A stretch of 64,000 bases of DNA, taken from Bimastos eiseni. Taxonomy: Eukaryota > Annelida > Clitellata > Crassiclitellata > Lumbricidae. The translations under genes and the position numbers were made by a program. Under the pieces are notes generated by a model. That model was given only the letters and a program-made list of their open reading frames with translations, was not told where the DNA came from and made no database searches. The stretch covers positions 56,292,350-56,356,349 of the forward strand of contig OY365806.1 of the NCBI GenBank assembly GCA_959347315.1. The letters run 5' to 3'. Shown one piece after another: positions 1-64,000 of the stretch (the first letter of the stretch is position 1; each line of letters begins with the position of its first letter).

Positions 1-310
1 TTGGATAGAAGAACTAGTTGAAATGCTAGTCTAAAACATTTTAGTTGTGAACTGTGTAAAGTATCTAGTGGCTGTTGAAAAAGCATCACAACCAAATCAG
101 CCACTTGGTCATCATTGGCATTTCTTCCCGCATCTGGGATTCAAACTCGGATGAAAAATGTGAAACCAAAAGTTTGTTGTTCGACCGTCACATCACAACT
201 TGCAAGGAAAGGCAACCAATCAAAGATGATATTCACACAGATACAATGACGTTCCAATGATGTATTTCTGTCACGAAGCCAATCGTCGCCTTTGCCACAC
301 CGGTGCTTAC

Positions 311-52664
<52,354 letters not shown>

Positions 52665-55600
52665 CTGATAAAATCACTAATAATGTTCCAACCTAACACA
52701 ATGCAAAATCATTATATAAAACTTGTCAACGCATTATTAGAACATAGAGAACATTAACTATTATTGTCAACATCCACGGTTTGTATAGAACCACGCATCC
52801 TTGATATCATCCATATTTGCTGCAGCCTTGACAGTATTCAACAGCTTTGTCAATTAAAAATCCTTCACATCTTAGGTCGTCAAAACCAGCTGAGTTCCCA
52901 AGTGTTTATGTTCTTCCGCAACAGCATCACCTAAGCTGGGCAACACTTAATTGTATCCTGTATTCAAAACTCAACTTTCAGATATAGGCACCCAAGTAGT
53001 CCCAGATGGCATTAACTGCTGCTGTCTAATGCAACTGTTCATAAGGCTAAGAACTACCACATCAGTGGCTGATAATATTTCAGACAAATTCTAATAGACT
53101 CAACGCAAGCAGTTAATGCTTATAAACTACTTGCTAGGTGAGGCTGCCTCTTTGCACAAGGGACTTGATATCTTACACGTTTACCACAGCATGCTGCATA
53201 AGCGAAAACATATCCACACTCTGCTTGGCTTTCTTAGATACATTTCAAGACAGCTGGCTGGCTGCCGTGCTTAACCAAACTCAGCCTAGCTTCATCCTGA
53301 TAGGCAGGCTGTATAAATTTCAATTGCACCATGTAACAAAGCAAAAAACATTTTACCAAAATATCTCAGACATTACAAACAATCACAAAATAAAACATTA
53401 CAGAACACAACATGATCGCAAAACTTAACAAAATGGACAAGTAATAAAAACATCAGCTGATCTTTTAACTTCTAAACCGACTGACACTTTAATTAAGCGC
53501 ACAGTTTATATCCATCAGTGACCTTCCACATGCCAATCCCCACAGCTGAGAAATCACTAGTGCTTCCCTCATCAGCAATGTTGAAGAGTCATTAGTAAAA
53601 ATCAAAATTATCCCAATTTATATGCCATTTCAGCATCTAATTGTTCAACATTGTTCATTAAAAACAAATTTGGGCAGTGTCAGGGACATACAACAATAGT
53701 AATGCTTAAAAATTAAAGACTGCGTTTTGGCAGATCTTGCCACTGCTGTACATCATGCTTATGACATTCAGCATAATAATTTAAGCAACAGATGAATCCC
53801 AAAATACACCATGCTAACACAAACATATACATTACAAGTATACACATTACAAACCCACATTACAAACATACACAAACACCACAAACCTGCTATATATGTC
53901 TGATACAAAATGGGTCTCCTGATGAAATGATGACTTCCGATTTTTGCTGGCCAGAATTATATTCCAAAAGATAATCACCCCTGAGGTCAAATTTGATGTC
54001 AGTTGGTTCATTGTTCATAGGTCCCTGTTTTTACAGAGGTCCCAGTCCATCCCAGGTCCACAATGACAACTAAGTCATCTTAGCAAAAGTATTGTACTAG
54101 CCAGACCAGAAGCCTGTGATATTACACAGATGTGCTTTGTTAGAAGCCAGGGATGAGGCTGGCTAGCCACAAAGTAGCCTGCTGGCTGATGATTAAACAG
54201 GGCAAGTGCTAATATGTAATTGTATCCAAAACCTATATGCCCACTAGTCCACTGAAAAAAGCACTTACTGCTTCCGGAAACACACACTGGTTAGTTGGCC
54301 GTGGGTGTCACGAGTGTCAGTTCATCATTCAATCAGTAACAAATCCCAGGGATGTAGACAGCTCTATTTCACTAATTGCAAACAGCTCTTTCCCTTTCCC
54401 AATTGCACAATATTATCCACAGTTTCTAGTTATTTTGAATATCATTGGATATCAACAGAAGAATAAATGGTCTTGAAATCAGTAAAATGAAACTTAAAGT
54501 AACTTATGGATCACAACAATTTTGAAAAACAATTTTATAGAATATGAATTCAAAATGGAATGACCAACCACTGTATAGACAACCCGTTAACATTGCAAAA
54601 CAGTGTGCAGTCCATATTACGATCAGCATAACAATGAGTTCTTGAAAAATGCTCAGATTTGCATTACAACAGCTTAAAAGTAACAATAAAATGCAACGTA
54701 CCTAACACCAAAAAGTAAATCCATGTCCAAAATCTGATGATGCTTTTGGAACATTTTTAGAAAATGCATGCCTACCCTTTAGAACCTCGCTGTCTAAGCT
54801 TGCGTTCCTATTGACAGTTATAACAACTTCTGCGGATGTTCTTCTCAAAGTGTTTGAAAACACTCAGTTATCAATCACCCTGACTTGTTCCTGACCCTGT
54901 TATTTATACTTCAGACATACAGGCAATATCTCCAGTTCCCACTGGTCTCAACATGATATCCTAAACTCAGTATGGTCATAACACTAAAGAATCTGCAGAA
55001 TGTTGAAATTCACTCCATATCTTTATCTAATATCACAACTCAGTCTTTGATCTAGACTGCAGTTTATAATCATGCATATACATTACCAGATATATAAAAC
55101 ATTGGTCAGTAAGCAATGTTCCAGCTTCAAACACAGTTCCCTCATAACCAGATTCTTTACTGACACATTAAGATACAAAATCCCATTTGGTCCTTAAAGT
55201 ATATGCACTTCAAGTAACAGGAGGAATTGCCATTAAAACCTTCTAATAACCAAACAAAGGGACAACTTACCAATTTATTCATATGTTCAGTGTCTGCCAT
55301 TTATACCATCCAATCACAGTGGCATTGGTAACAATATCATATTTCACATCCTTAAAAGTTCAGAGTAAATTCAGTTCATCAAAATTGTTATAAGTCGTTC
55401 TTGGCGTTAATTGCATTCCAAAACGCATCTAGTCCCACCAGTTTGCCTGATCTCACACTGCTACAGTTTAATTCAAACACAAAAGTACTTTCTCTTGATC
55501 CAATTTCCAAACTATTTTAATTTACCTTAGTCAAACTTCCCGTCAATTAATCTTTCCCTGGTTCTAACCTGACCAATACCATAGCACCAGCAGTTCATTT

Positions 55601-58600
55601 TAATCTGTCAAATCTCACAGCAGCTCAGTCTAATACAGTTTAATTCAATTAATATCTATTACTAATCACTATGTCTTCAGATAAATTCAGATTACACCAT
55701 TTTCTGATCAGAAGGTTTGCAATAAGTTCTCTCAAGTAGCATAATATCCGATGAAACTTTGTAAATACAGAGTAGGCTGCTGACACATTATGATCACTTG
55801 ATGAAATTTTGTAATAAGCCAGTAGTACTATCGTCTGAAAATACCTTCTTTACCTATTGCACCCCCTGCACAAACTGACCTATCTGCAATACTTCATCTC
55901 ACACATGATAGGAATGTGTAATTTAAGAAGTGTAGATTGGTCTACACAGGTCCTCAGTGATGCATTGTGAAAACTAGAGCATAAGCCATAGAAAACCTGA
56001 ACTCTCTGAGGGTCATAAGAGGGTCTAAGTACATTATATAAAAGAGCTGGCGATTAAGCATCAGATTTCCTTAGCTATGTGACCTGGTGAAAGATCCTCA
56101 GCTATGCCTTCAGCAAGTGTGGCAATAATCCAAGGAGAGAATGAGGCTGGCCTACAACACAGATCCATCTGTGTCAACACTCAGCAAGGTCAAGACAACT
56201 GATCATGCTGATAGTAAAAAGCGATGAATGATAGGATTGAATAAGCTACAGCCTTAATTAAAACAACCGCATGCCTTTGATGGCCAACTCTGCAAGCAAC
56301 AACTGCACTCGTTCGGATCTAAATGAAATTAGAATGGCGCCTGACTGAATCCCAAAACAAGAAGAGAAGAAAAGATAAGCAAAGTAACGGAGAATACACA
56401 TGAAAACATAACAAAAAGACTGTGGAAGTAAATGATAAAACACTTGAACTGACAAATAATGTCACAGAACAGAATATTGGAGCCCTGCACTTGTATCAAC
56501 TGCAGAAAGGAACTGATGACCAAGATCAACGTTTTTATTTGAAGTTAAGTCCAACCCTCCAAGCATATAAATATGCTAAAAAATCATTAGTTGAGAACTG
56601 CTGTTGCACAACAAGATTAACTACATGCAGCTCATAATTTGACAAATACTAAAGATCTAACAAATGGTTTGAACAACAGAACAATGTCTGACAACATTTT
56701 AATCTGAAACATAACAGTACAATTTTATTGATAAACAGATCAAGTGCACTGTACAACACACATGTAATACATTGAAAACATAAATGAGTTATAACATACG
56801 CACAGATATAGGAATTTCATCTACTATATCAAGCAATTTTAAACATTGGCATAAGCTCCAGCCCAGAAGCTATCACCTACATCTACGTCAATACATACCA
56901 CAGCAACGTCCCAGTTATGTACAAAACATAAAGCACTGGCTATTATTCCAAATCTATCTCTCAATGCAACACGATGGAAGTATTATGAAACATGAATAAT
57001 TTCAAGCAGAAAATCCACATCTTGTCAGAGATAAATCCACCGCATACTGAACAGATGGCAGTGAAGTCAGAAGAGGACAACTACTGGTGGGTGCAGCTGC
57101 AGTGACAATGTCCCCAGGTGACCATAAGAAAATTGCAGTCTTATCTAGTATTAAACAGATGGACAGATGGACAGCAGAGCTAGCTCACTCGGACAATGAC
57201 TTTAGCAAAACAGTTCAGAACAATAACTTCTGCACAGACTTGTTGCTCTGTTGGCTATAAGATACCTGTTCAAAAATGTCCTTAACTGATTCATGTATCC
57301 CTCCTCAGTGGGAGAAGAGCATAATAACCTCTGTCCCTAAGATATATACTAAGCTTTGACTTAGAGACCAAATACCATCAAATATCCATCACATCTACAG
57401 TGTTACGTCAAATTTTTGAAAAAAGTCTAGGTACAAAATATTGCTATCCAGTCTTGACTAACCCTGTCGAAAACTGTATTAACACTGACCAATATGTCTC
57501 AAGACCATCTGTGTTGACCATTGTCCTCAGACATACTGAGCATGTCATGCATGATCTACTCCCATCTGAATGGGTAACCAGATACTCCTTTAGACCTCAT
57601 ATATAATTGAGAAATACCAAGTTCACATAATCGAGAAATACCACGCTGTGATTCATTGCCTGGAAAGAGATATACAAGCATATGATGCTGAAAGGATGAC
57701 TTGAGCCACTATAATTTCAATCATCATAACTAACTCATTTTAATTACCCATTATTAGTTCTATGTATTATAATAATAGTTTCTTGTGGTATGCCCCATTG
57801 TGCATTTGCAGCCGAGTATTGACATAGTATATACTTACTTACTAAATACTTAATACTTAACAGTGGTTCATTTTCACAGTGGAGGTCAGTTCTAATGTGG
57901 TTGGTCAACAATTGTCATCTGACAATGGGGGTCAGCCTTCTGGACAGGAGACAGTCTGGCACCAGTGAGTGATCACAACACCTGTCAAATGAAGGGTCAT
58001 AGCTGGGCTGGCTGGCTGGCTGGCTGGCTGTCCATTCCCTATGGAAAATGCTTATGGCACACAGAGGGAATCTCATATTCCAGTAACAACCAAAACAATT
58101 GCCTCGTTGTCTTCTCATCATAAGGTTCAAATTTAAAAGTAAAATTAATCATGAAGTTGGACAGATGCTAACAAATATGATGCACTGGTAGAAAATTAGA
58201 AAAGAACATACAAAGTCTACATGCCAATGTTCCCATATGGGCTTTGTCTGTCCTACCATATGGCATCATGCATATAACAATTGATCCCATTGTGGAATTC
58301 TGCCACATGTATGAGTTTTCTACACTACAAATGAAACTGATGTTGGGGAGAGATTGTTCTAAATATCAGCATGTCCTTATTAGTGTGTTGAAGCATCGTT
58401 CCTGTAACCAAACAGCTTTAGAATAAGCAAATTTTATACAAATAGTATATCTTCATTTATTACAAAAGGCCAGAGACTGAATGGTTAAAAGTTAAGACAT
58501 GATCTGACAAAATGCTGACAGCATTAAAAAATGCACAAAAAACTGTTTGTTAATGAAGAAAAATCAATGATATAATATAAGAGAAATAAATGTCTATCAT

Positions 58601-58687
58601 TCACTCCACATTCTAGTAATGTTCTTTAAGAATTGTCATATGTCAATAAGGCAACAGGCATTTCAAGGGCGATTCTATCACACTATG
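52665..58687. other. Upstream or 5'-intronic region, nothing recognised
   Basis: AT-rich, no transposon ends or convincing exons seen. Short (GGCT)n run at 58003-58030. Confidence 0.4.
58003..58030. repeat. (GGCT)n microsatellite
   Basis: About seven GGCT units. Confidence 0.9.
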
Positions 58688-59724
58688 CACTAGAGAAACG
58701 GTTCTCAACCTGTGGGTCGCAACCCCCACGGGGGTCGCCTTACAATTTGCCAGAGGTTGCCTGCAACCTTCAGGAATTTTAAAAAAAAGTTTTCGGCCTT
58801 GTATCTCATATATAATATTTAAGCATTAGTGATTATTACACAAACTAGCCTTCTACTATCGTGACTTTAATTAATATTTACTTATTTCTTGTACTATGAT
58901 TCATTTGTGGACCTTTATGTGAAAAGGGACCAGATTGTCGATATGGAGTTACTGGCACTTATAAAATATTCAGAATGTGAGTGAAATAAAGAGTCCATCC
59001 GCATATTATTCAGCACATATCTCGTTATTGTAGAGACTGGTGAAAACAACAACCCTAAAATACTCATTTTGAGTAATTTGCGATTAAAGCGTACAGTAGC
59101 ATTAAGTCAAGGATTTATCAACCTTTACCGCACTTAGTAAATACAACTGCTAGTACGCCGGTAATTCAGAGACCGAAAGCAATGTATTAATGCCCATCTC
59201 AGGTCATCATTTCTAGTGGTCATTAGGTAATCTGAGCTGCCTCCAGCCAGCTGAAAGGCTTCAAAAGTAATACCAACCATCGGGTCCTTTTATGTAGCCA
59301 TAAAGAAACACAATTTTTTAAAATAAAAATCCTTTATTTAATTGAAATTGACTTTTATAGTTGTAGTACATTCATAGAAGAATGCAATTAGACAAACAAC
59401 ACAAAATCAAAAATTTTTGCCCAGATCACTTCAGGCCCTGTTTTCTCCTAAACTAGAACCGACGATCTGGTCCCTTTTCATGTAAACGTCCACATTTAAA
59501 AAAATTATTACCAGCAACAAATTCTAAATTCTGTTAATTAAAGATTGATGATGCTGTTATGCATAAGATGCAAGGATTATCAAATGATAAGAAGTAAAAT
59601 GCATGTTAGTAAAACACAGTGAAGGCAGTAACCCAATACTTTTAATAGCTGGGGTCGCCACACCCTTTGAAAATATTATTATGGAGTCGCAGGACTAAAA
59701 AGGTTGAGAACCACTACTCTATAG
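58688..59724. mobile_element. Non-autonomous hAT element (58696-59716) with internal inverted repeats
   Basis: Ends AAACGGTTCTCAACCTGTGG and reverse TAGTGGTTCTCAACCTTTTT match the widespread hAT terminus CAGTGGTTCTCAACC. Flanks CACTAGAG and CTCTATAG agree at 6 of 8 and both resemble the palindrome CTCTAGAG. About 210-250 bp inside each end, TGAAAAGGGACCAGAT plus GTCG occurs as an inverted pair (58919-58940 and 59461-59481), giving a foldback structure. GGGTCGC subterminal blocks at both ends. No transposase. Confidence 0.82.
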
Positions 59725-62715
59725 GATATTTATATCTTCGTTTATTTCACAAACAGACACACTACAGTAAGTTACATGATGCGACTTGGTTGCCTTAGGC
59801 ATCAGTTCGATTATACATCACTCTATTGATTGTTATCTTTTCATTGCAACTTCATCAGTAGCTTAAAAGTTATACAAAGAAGGGCAAGAGATGAGGAGGA
59901 CGGAGGGCATGGGCCCTGATGGGGGCAGACGGGAGGGGAGGAAAGGAGAGGGAAGGATGGGGTTGGAGATGGGATTGAAGAGTGACCAATTAAATGCAAT
60001 TCCAAGTGGAAAATACATTTCAGAATACTTCCTAGGACCAGCAATCATGTAGTCACCACATATAATTAGCATAAATGGGTGTTTTAGGGATGAAATTCAA
60101 CTCTCAGGCAGACTTATCTTAAGCACAAAAACAGATTTCTTTTATCATCGGTGAATAAGCAACTCCTAAACTAATTAGTCTGCAGTTTTGGGGCTACAGA
60201 ATTTCAGATATATCTCTCTTATGACAATGTTTTCAATAATCTGGAGACGTACCAACCACAATACAAATAAACTGAGCTTCTTTTACATCTTTTGTTTCAA
60301 TCATTCAACCAGCTAGCAGATAGGTCAGAATAGAAAAAATTATAGGTACGGAATTACCAATATCCAAGGAACTTAATTAAACATTCTGCAGGACAAGCAT
60401 GGGATGTGTGCGTGCGCATGTGCACACTGTAATTCAGTGATGTTTTAGTTAACATGAAGTAGAAAATTAGAATGGAAATTACTGATCTTCGTTAAGTAAA
60501 ACTGTAGTAGAAACTGAAATTATTATAAAAATGGAAACTGAAATAGAATGTCAATCAAGCACATGGAGTGAAAATTTTGAAAGAGTGAAAATTTTCACAT
60601 TTTTAAGAGTTACTTGCCACTTTTTGCAACTCGCATGTATCTGTACTCTTAAAACTTCAATGTCATTGGCCTATAGCACATGCTTCCAAACACAGTTCAT
60701 TTAAGATAGTATGACTTTCTAAGTTTAAAAGTGAAGTGACAAGACCATAGCTAAAGCAATTCACAGTCATCCACAGGCCCTGCAGCATTTAAAACATTAA
60801 ATTATTGTAAAAAAACTTTGCTCCCAGGAAACCTTGACTGTTTCACAAGGTCAAGGAACTTTTTCTGCTTAGTTGAACAGGAGTTTTCAAGAAATCCCCA
60901 ACACATGCTGCAACGATAGCCTTCAACTTTAGAGGGACAGACAACAAGCTTGGCAAGAGATGAGGGGGAGGGAGAGCATGGGAGACCATGGGAGGGAAGG
61001 AAGGGAAGGAAGGAGAGCAGGAGACCTTCCACGGCATCCCAAGTTTACACGGAAACAATATTTTCTGTGCATGGGCTTTTAATAACTGGATAAAGGAACA
61101 GAGGGAACAAGTCACTGGAAAAATTAGAGTATTTTTGAGATTAATTAAATGCCTCACGGATTAATTTTGCTAGAACTTGGTTCCATTTGACACTTATGGT
61201 AAAAAGAACCAGAACTGTAATTATTTTTCAAAGAAGAACTGAAATGAGGATGGAATTTTTTTAGAGAACTGTAATTAGAAGGAGAACAGAATTTTTTTCA
61301 AACTTAAATCACAATTAGAACAGAAATTGAAGACACCTGAACTGAAATTAAAATTATTTCCTGAAGTAAATACATTGAAATAACAGTCAGAAAAACTGTG
61401 GATAATTTACCATGTTCTGTTACAACACATGAAGTCTTCATTCTTTAATGTGCTTAACACTACAGTGTTCACAAGGTCAATAAATGAGGCACAAGGTTTC
61501 TCTTTCCAAATGTTCAACCGCTCACGATATGTTCCAAATGCAAGCCAGAACAATGCCACAGGTCTTCATTAGGGCAAATGTAGCACGTTTTTGTCCGGGT
61601 GGCTAATGCAATAGACATTCTGTGGGAATTCACTATAGTTAAGTTAAGTTAATTGTCCTTACTTACGCCTTTGCACTGAATAGTGTCCACAACAAAACAC
61701 AAACTACGCTCAAAAACACTTTCACAGTAATTTGTTGCTCTACAAAAGAAATCTGCCATAGACTAGAATAAATTAACTCTTTGCATACCACATATTTTGA
61801 GTCCCTGTTCTGGTTGAAGCCAAATTTTTTTATAGTCCATTTCACCCAGTAAGGATGAAACTTTAAATCTTATCAACCACTGACAATAAATTTATAATAT
61901 GAACAAGAAGATTCCCGTTCAGAAATGAAAGAATTGAACAGGTCTCTCATGTAACTGTTCACATGTCTTTAAACATTCTGACAAATGTTTAAATAAATAT
62001 GTCACTGACAAAAATAAGTAAACGTCTACTTCTGATAGAGAGTGTCTCCCTTAACCATTATATCCCATAAAACCCATAGCAAAGCAGATATCTTTGCTGT
62101 TGCTTGTGTGATATGTAAACTATCACTTCTCAATCACTCTCATAATCATTTGTACCATTCCAATAAACAATTGCGGGTACATTCACATGAGATCAAGTAC
62201 TCCCCTCCTCTGAGTTAAACCCAAGTCACATTATTCAGTTACTTATCCTTATTTCACTCCCTGATGTAGATTTAAACATTATAGAAGTACAATGACAAAA
62301 ACATTTATGATGGGACATTGTTGGCACACAGAGTTGAGCCTCTCTGAGTGTGTGACAGTCTCATTACAGAAACACAACCTAAACTCTTTTCATTACTAGT
62401 ATCATATAGTATTATGGTAATTAGGATTGGTCACCTTTGTCATGAGGAATGAACCTAGAGGAATGGAATTGGGCAACACAGACTAAACAATAAGGTGATG
62501 TTACTTAGCTGTTCAAAACAAGTTACAACTTCCTTTACTCCCTAAAGCAGTTGGCTAGATAATTACTTACTCCTTCCTTTCTGTTCAGAGAGTTCTAAAA
62601 ATTCTTGCTCACGTAACAATGGCTCTCTATTTCCCTAATGCCCCCCCCTATCTGTGGCTCAAAGTGCTAGAATAGTATGGCTTAATTGTGACTTCCTTCC
62701 TGTATCACAAACACA

Positions 62716-62941
62716 CGCGGACTGACCTGAGCCCCAGAAGGTGATAAGGGTATTTCGCCAGTAACTGCACCACAAGGCTATTACACTGAATCCAGAAAAC
62801 TCTCCTGTTGGCAGCGTTCATGCAAAGCCTAAATGGGAAATTACTATCTATGTCTTCTTCGTTAGCATCCGTCTCTGCCTGTACAATGCTCCCTTTCTGC
62901 TCAGCAGGATCTCTAGCTCTGTCTGTCTGTGTTTGTCTCAC
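62716..62941 (-). CDS. Weak candidate exon, no homology
   Basis: Open minus-strand frame with balanced composition (QAETDANEEDIDSNFPFRLC, then MNAANRRVFWIQCNSLVVQL) running into CTCAG|GTCAGT, a good donor at 62725. It could be a 5' exon of the AGAP gene or of an unseen gene. No domain recognised; equally compatible with chance. Confidence 0.2.
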
Positions 62942-63029
62942 TTTTATTACACTCTATATAGTCTGCCTATGTGATTCTCAATGTCTCTTTGTCTGGTTGA
63001 ATGTGATGATGCTCAATATTTCCAACACT

Positions 63030-63120
63030 CATCATCGTCGTCGTCGTCGTCGCCATCATCATCATCATCATCACCACCACCACCATCATCATCAACTCCA
63101 AAGCCATTATCACCACCAAT
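63030..63120. repeat. (TCG)n(ATC)n(ACC)n microsatellite
   Basis: Trinucleotide run GTC, ATC, ACC; produces a poly-His frame that is not a gene. Confidence 0.9.
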
Positions 63121-63190
63121 AGCATCTTCATAAAAAAGGTGCTAACAAAATAGTTTACAAAATAGTAATAATTCACCCCATCTAATCTCC

Positions 63191-63520
63191 TGCTAGAGCA
63201 GGGGTGTCAAATATCTTTTAATGGTGGGCCAGTAGCAATATTTTTCAGTAGGCTGTGGGTAAGAGTGCCGATGGCGCATGAGGAAAATGGGGTTGGGATC
63301 TCAGAGGGGGCGGTACAAACAGTTGAATTAGGCTTTAAAAATGAGATTCTGATAAGCATGATCAATTACAAACATCACAGAAAACTCATAAAGCCTTAAA
63401 CATGACAAATTAGATCTTTTATTCTCAATTGTGTTGTCTTTAGACAAGGCTTTGTGGGTCAGAAATATATTGTCAGATTTCTGGCTCGAGGGCTGGCTCA
63501 TTGACACCCCAGTACTAGAG
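63191..63520. mobile_element. hAT-type MITE (63199-63512), copy 2
   Basis: Sister of 8984-9312: CAGGGGTGTCAAAT at the left, ATTGACACCCCAG at the right, 8-bp duplications TGCTAGAG and TACTAGAG (7 of 8). Internal blocks GTTGAATTAGGCTTTAAAAA and CACAGAAAACTCATAAA are shared with copy 1. Confidence 0.88.
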
Positions 63521-64000
63521 GAATGCTTGAATTTAATAATATAATATTTTAAAATCAACTTAACTAATCAAACATTCTGATAATCACATTCAGAGGAATT
63601 GGGGTAGCAACAAGCTTCAGAGCAGAAATCTTAGACTGAGTGCAGAGACCCTGCTGCCACCTAGGGAATGACTCAACAAACAAGAATACCATAACACAAT
63701 CCCAATGAAGTCCATGTACACAGATTTATTAGGCCTACTGGTAACTCTGAGGTCATAAAACATGCAATAATAATAATAACTTACAGAACAAGTCATAAGC
63801 CTCAATAACTAACATTGTAAAGTCAGACGTCTCATTAAATGATTAAAGTACTGATAACTGCACCATCTCTCTCTGTTTGAATTTCCCTATTTGATACTGA
63901 GCATTGTTAAATCATCATCGACGCATATCATCATCATTATGGATGCGTCATTAAATAAACTTATATATATATAAAAATCATCATCGTTATGAATGCGTCG
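63521..64000. other. Window end, nothing recognised
   Basis: AT-rich; ends with two ATCATCATCG(A/T)-type stretches, each followed by a GATGCGTC-like copy (63916-63950 and 63977-64000), a short imperfect direct repeat. Confidence 0.4.

Larger units (their letters stand above)
59725..63190. other. Intergenic or 5'-intronic region
   Basis: Two G/A-rich tracts beginning GGCAAGAGATGAGG (59883-59970 and 60952-61020) share sequence. A possible exon lies at 62705-62941 on the minus strand and an ATC/ACC microsatellite at 63030-63120. Otherwise nothing. Confidence 0.45.

Noticed and set aside
62808..63122. 104-codon frame ending in poly-His
   Set aside because: Trinucleotide microsatellite artefact.

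Overview
This is a stretch of an AT-rich, intron-rich animal genome. Almost all of it belongs to one gene on the minus strand, an AGAP (centaurin-gamma) type Arf GTPase-activating protein. I could place 22 short exons (36 to 380 bp). All have GT donors and AG acceptors, and all junctions but one keep the reading frame. They run from about 52.66 kb (5' side) to 311 (3' side), and the last ankyrin/C-terminal exon(s) lie beyond position 1. In transcript order they encode a novel N-terminal stretch, a 36-bp microexon, the GTPase-like domain (P-loop, DEAG, VGTQD), a low-complexity Pro/Ser and Arg/Glu-rich linker, a split PH domain, the ArfGAP zinc finger (C-x2-C-x16-C-x2-C with the Arg finger) and ankyrin repeats. 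No other host gene is convincingly present.

The introns are loaded with mobile elements and minisatellites. The largest insertion is a Ty3/gypsy LTR retrotransposon at 34297-42692, antisense to AGAP. Its pol order is protease, integrase, reverse transcriptase, RNase H, the order known from the Gmr1 clade, and its Gag looks like the capsid type from which vertebrate SCAN domains came. It is broken by nonsense mutations, mostly CGA to TGA. A piggyBac transposon at 37117-39348 sits inside its integrase zinc-binding domain, with an uninterrupted 579-codon transposase, perfect 14-bp terminal repeats and TTAA target duplications.

Other elements include a tRNA-derived SINE with a 12-bp target duplication (5602-5833) and at least five non-autonomous hAT-like elements, four with recognisable 8-bp duplications (8984-9312, 17645-19217, 26004-26772, 63199-63512; 58696-59716 is more diverged). 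There is also a palindromic MITE and several truncated LINE copies. One LINE is in gene orientation and ends 27 nt before an AGAP exon. Minisatellites with 12-, 15-, 17-, 22-, 24-, 26- and 31/33-bp units make long spurious reading frames.

The organism is a metazoan. The Gmr1-like element, first recognised in deuterostomes, and the hAT/SINE mix suggest a marine invertebrate, possibly a deuterostome, but the sequence alone does not settle this. From 52.7 to 64 kb I see mostly unannotatable intergenic or 5'-intronic DNA with two hAT-like elements.
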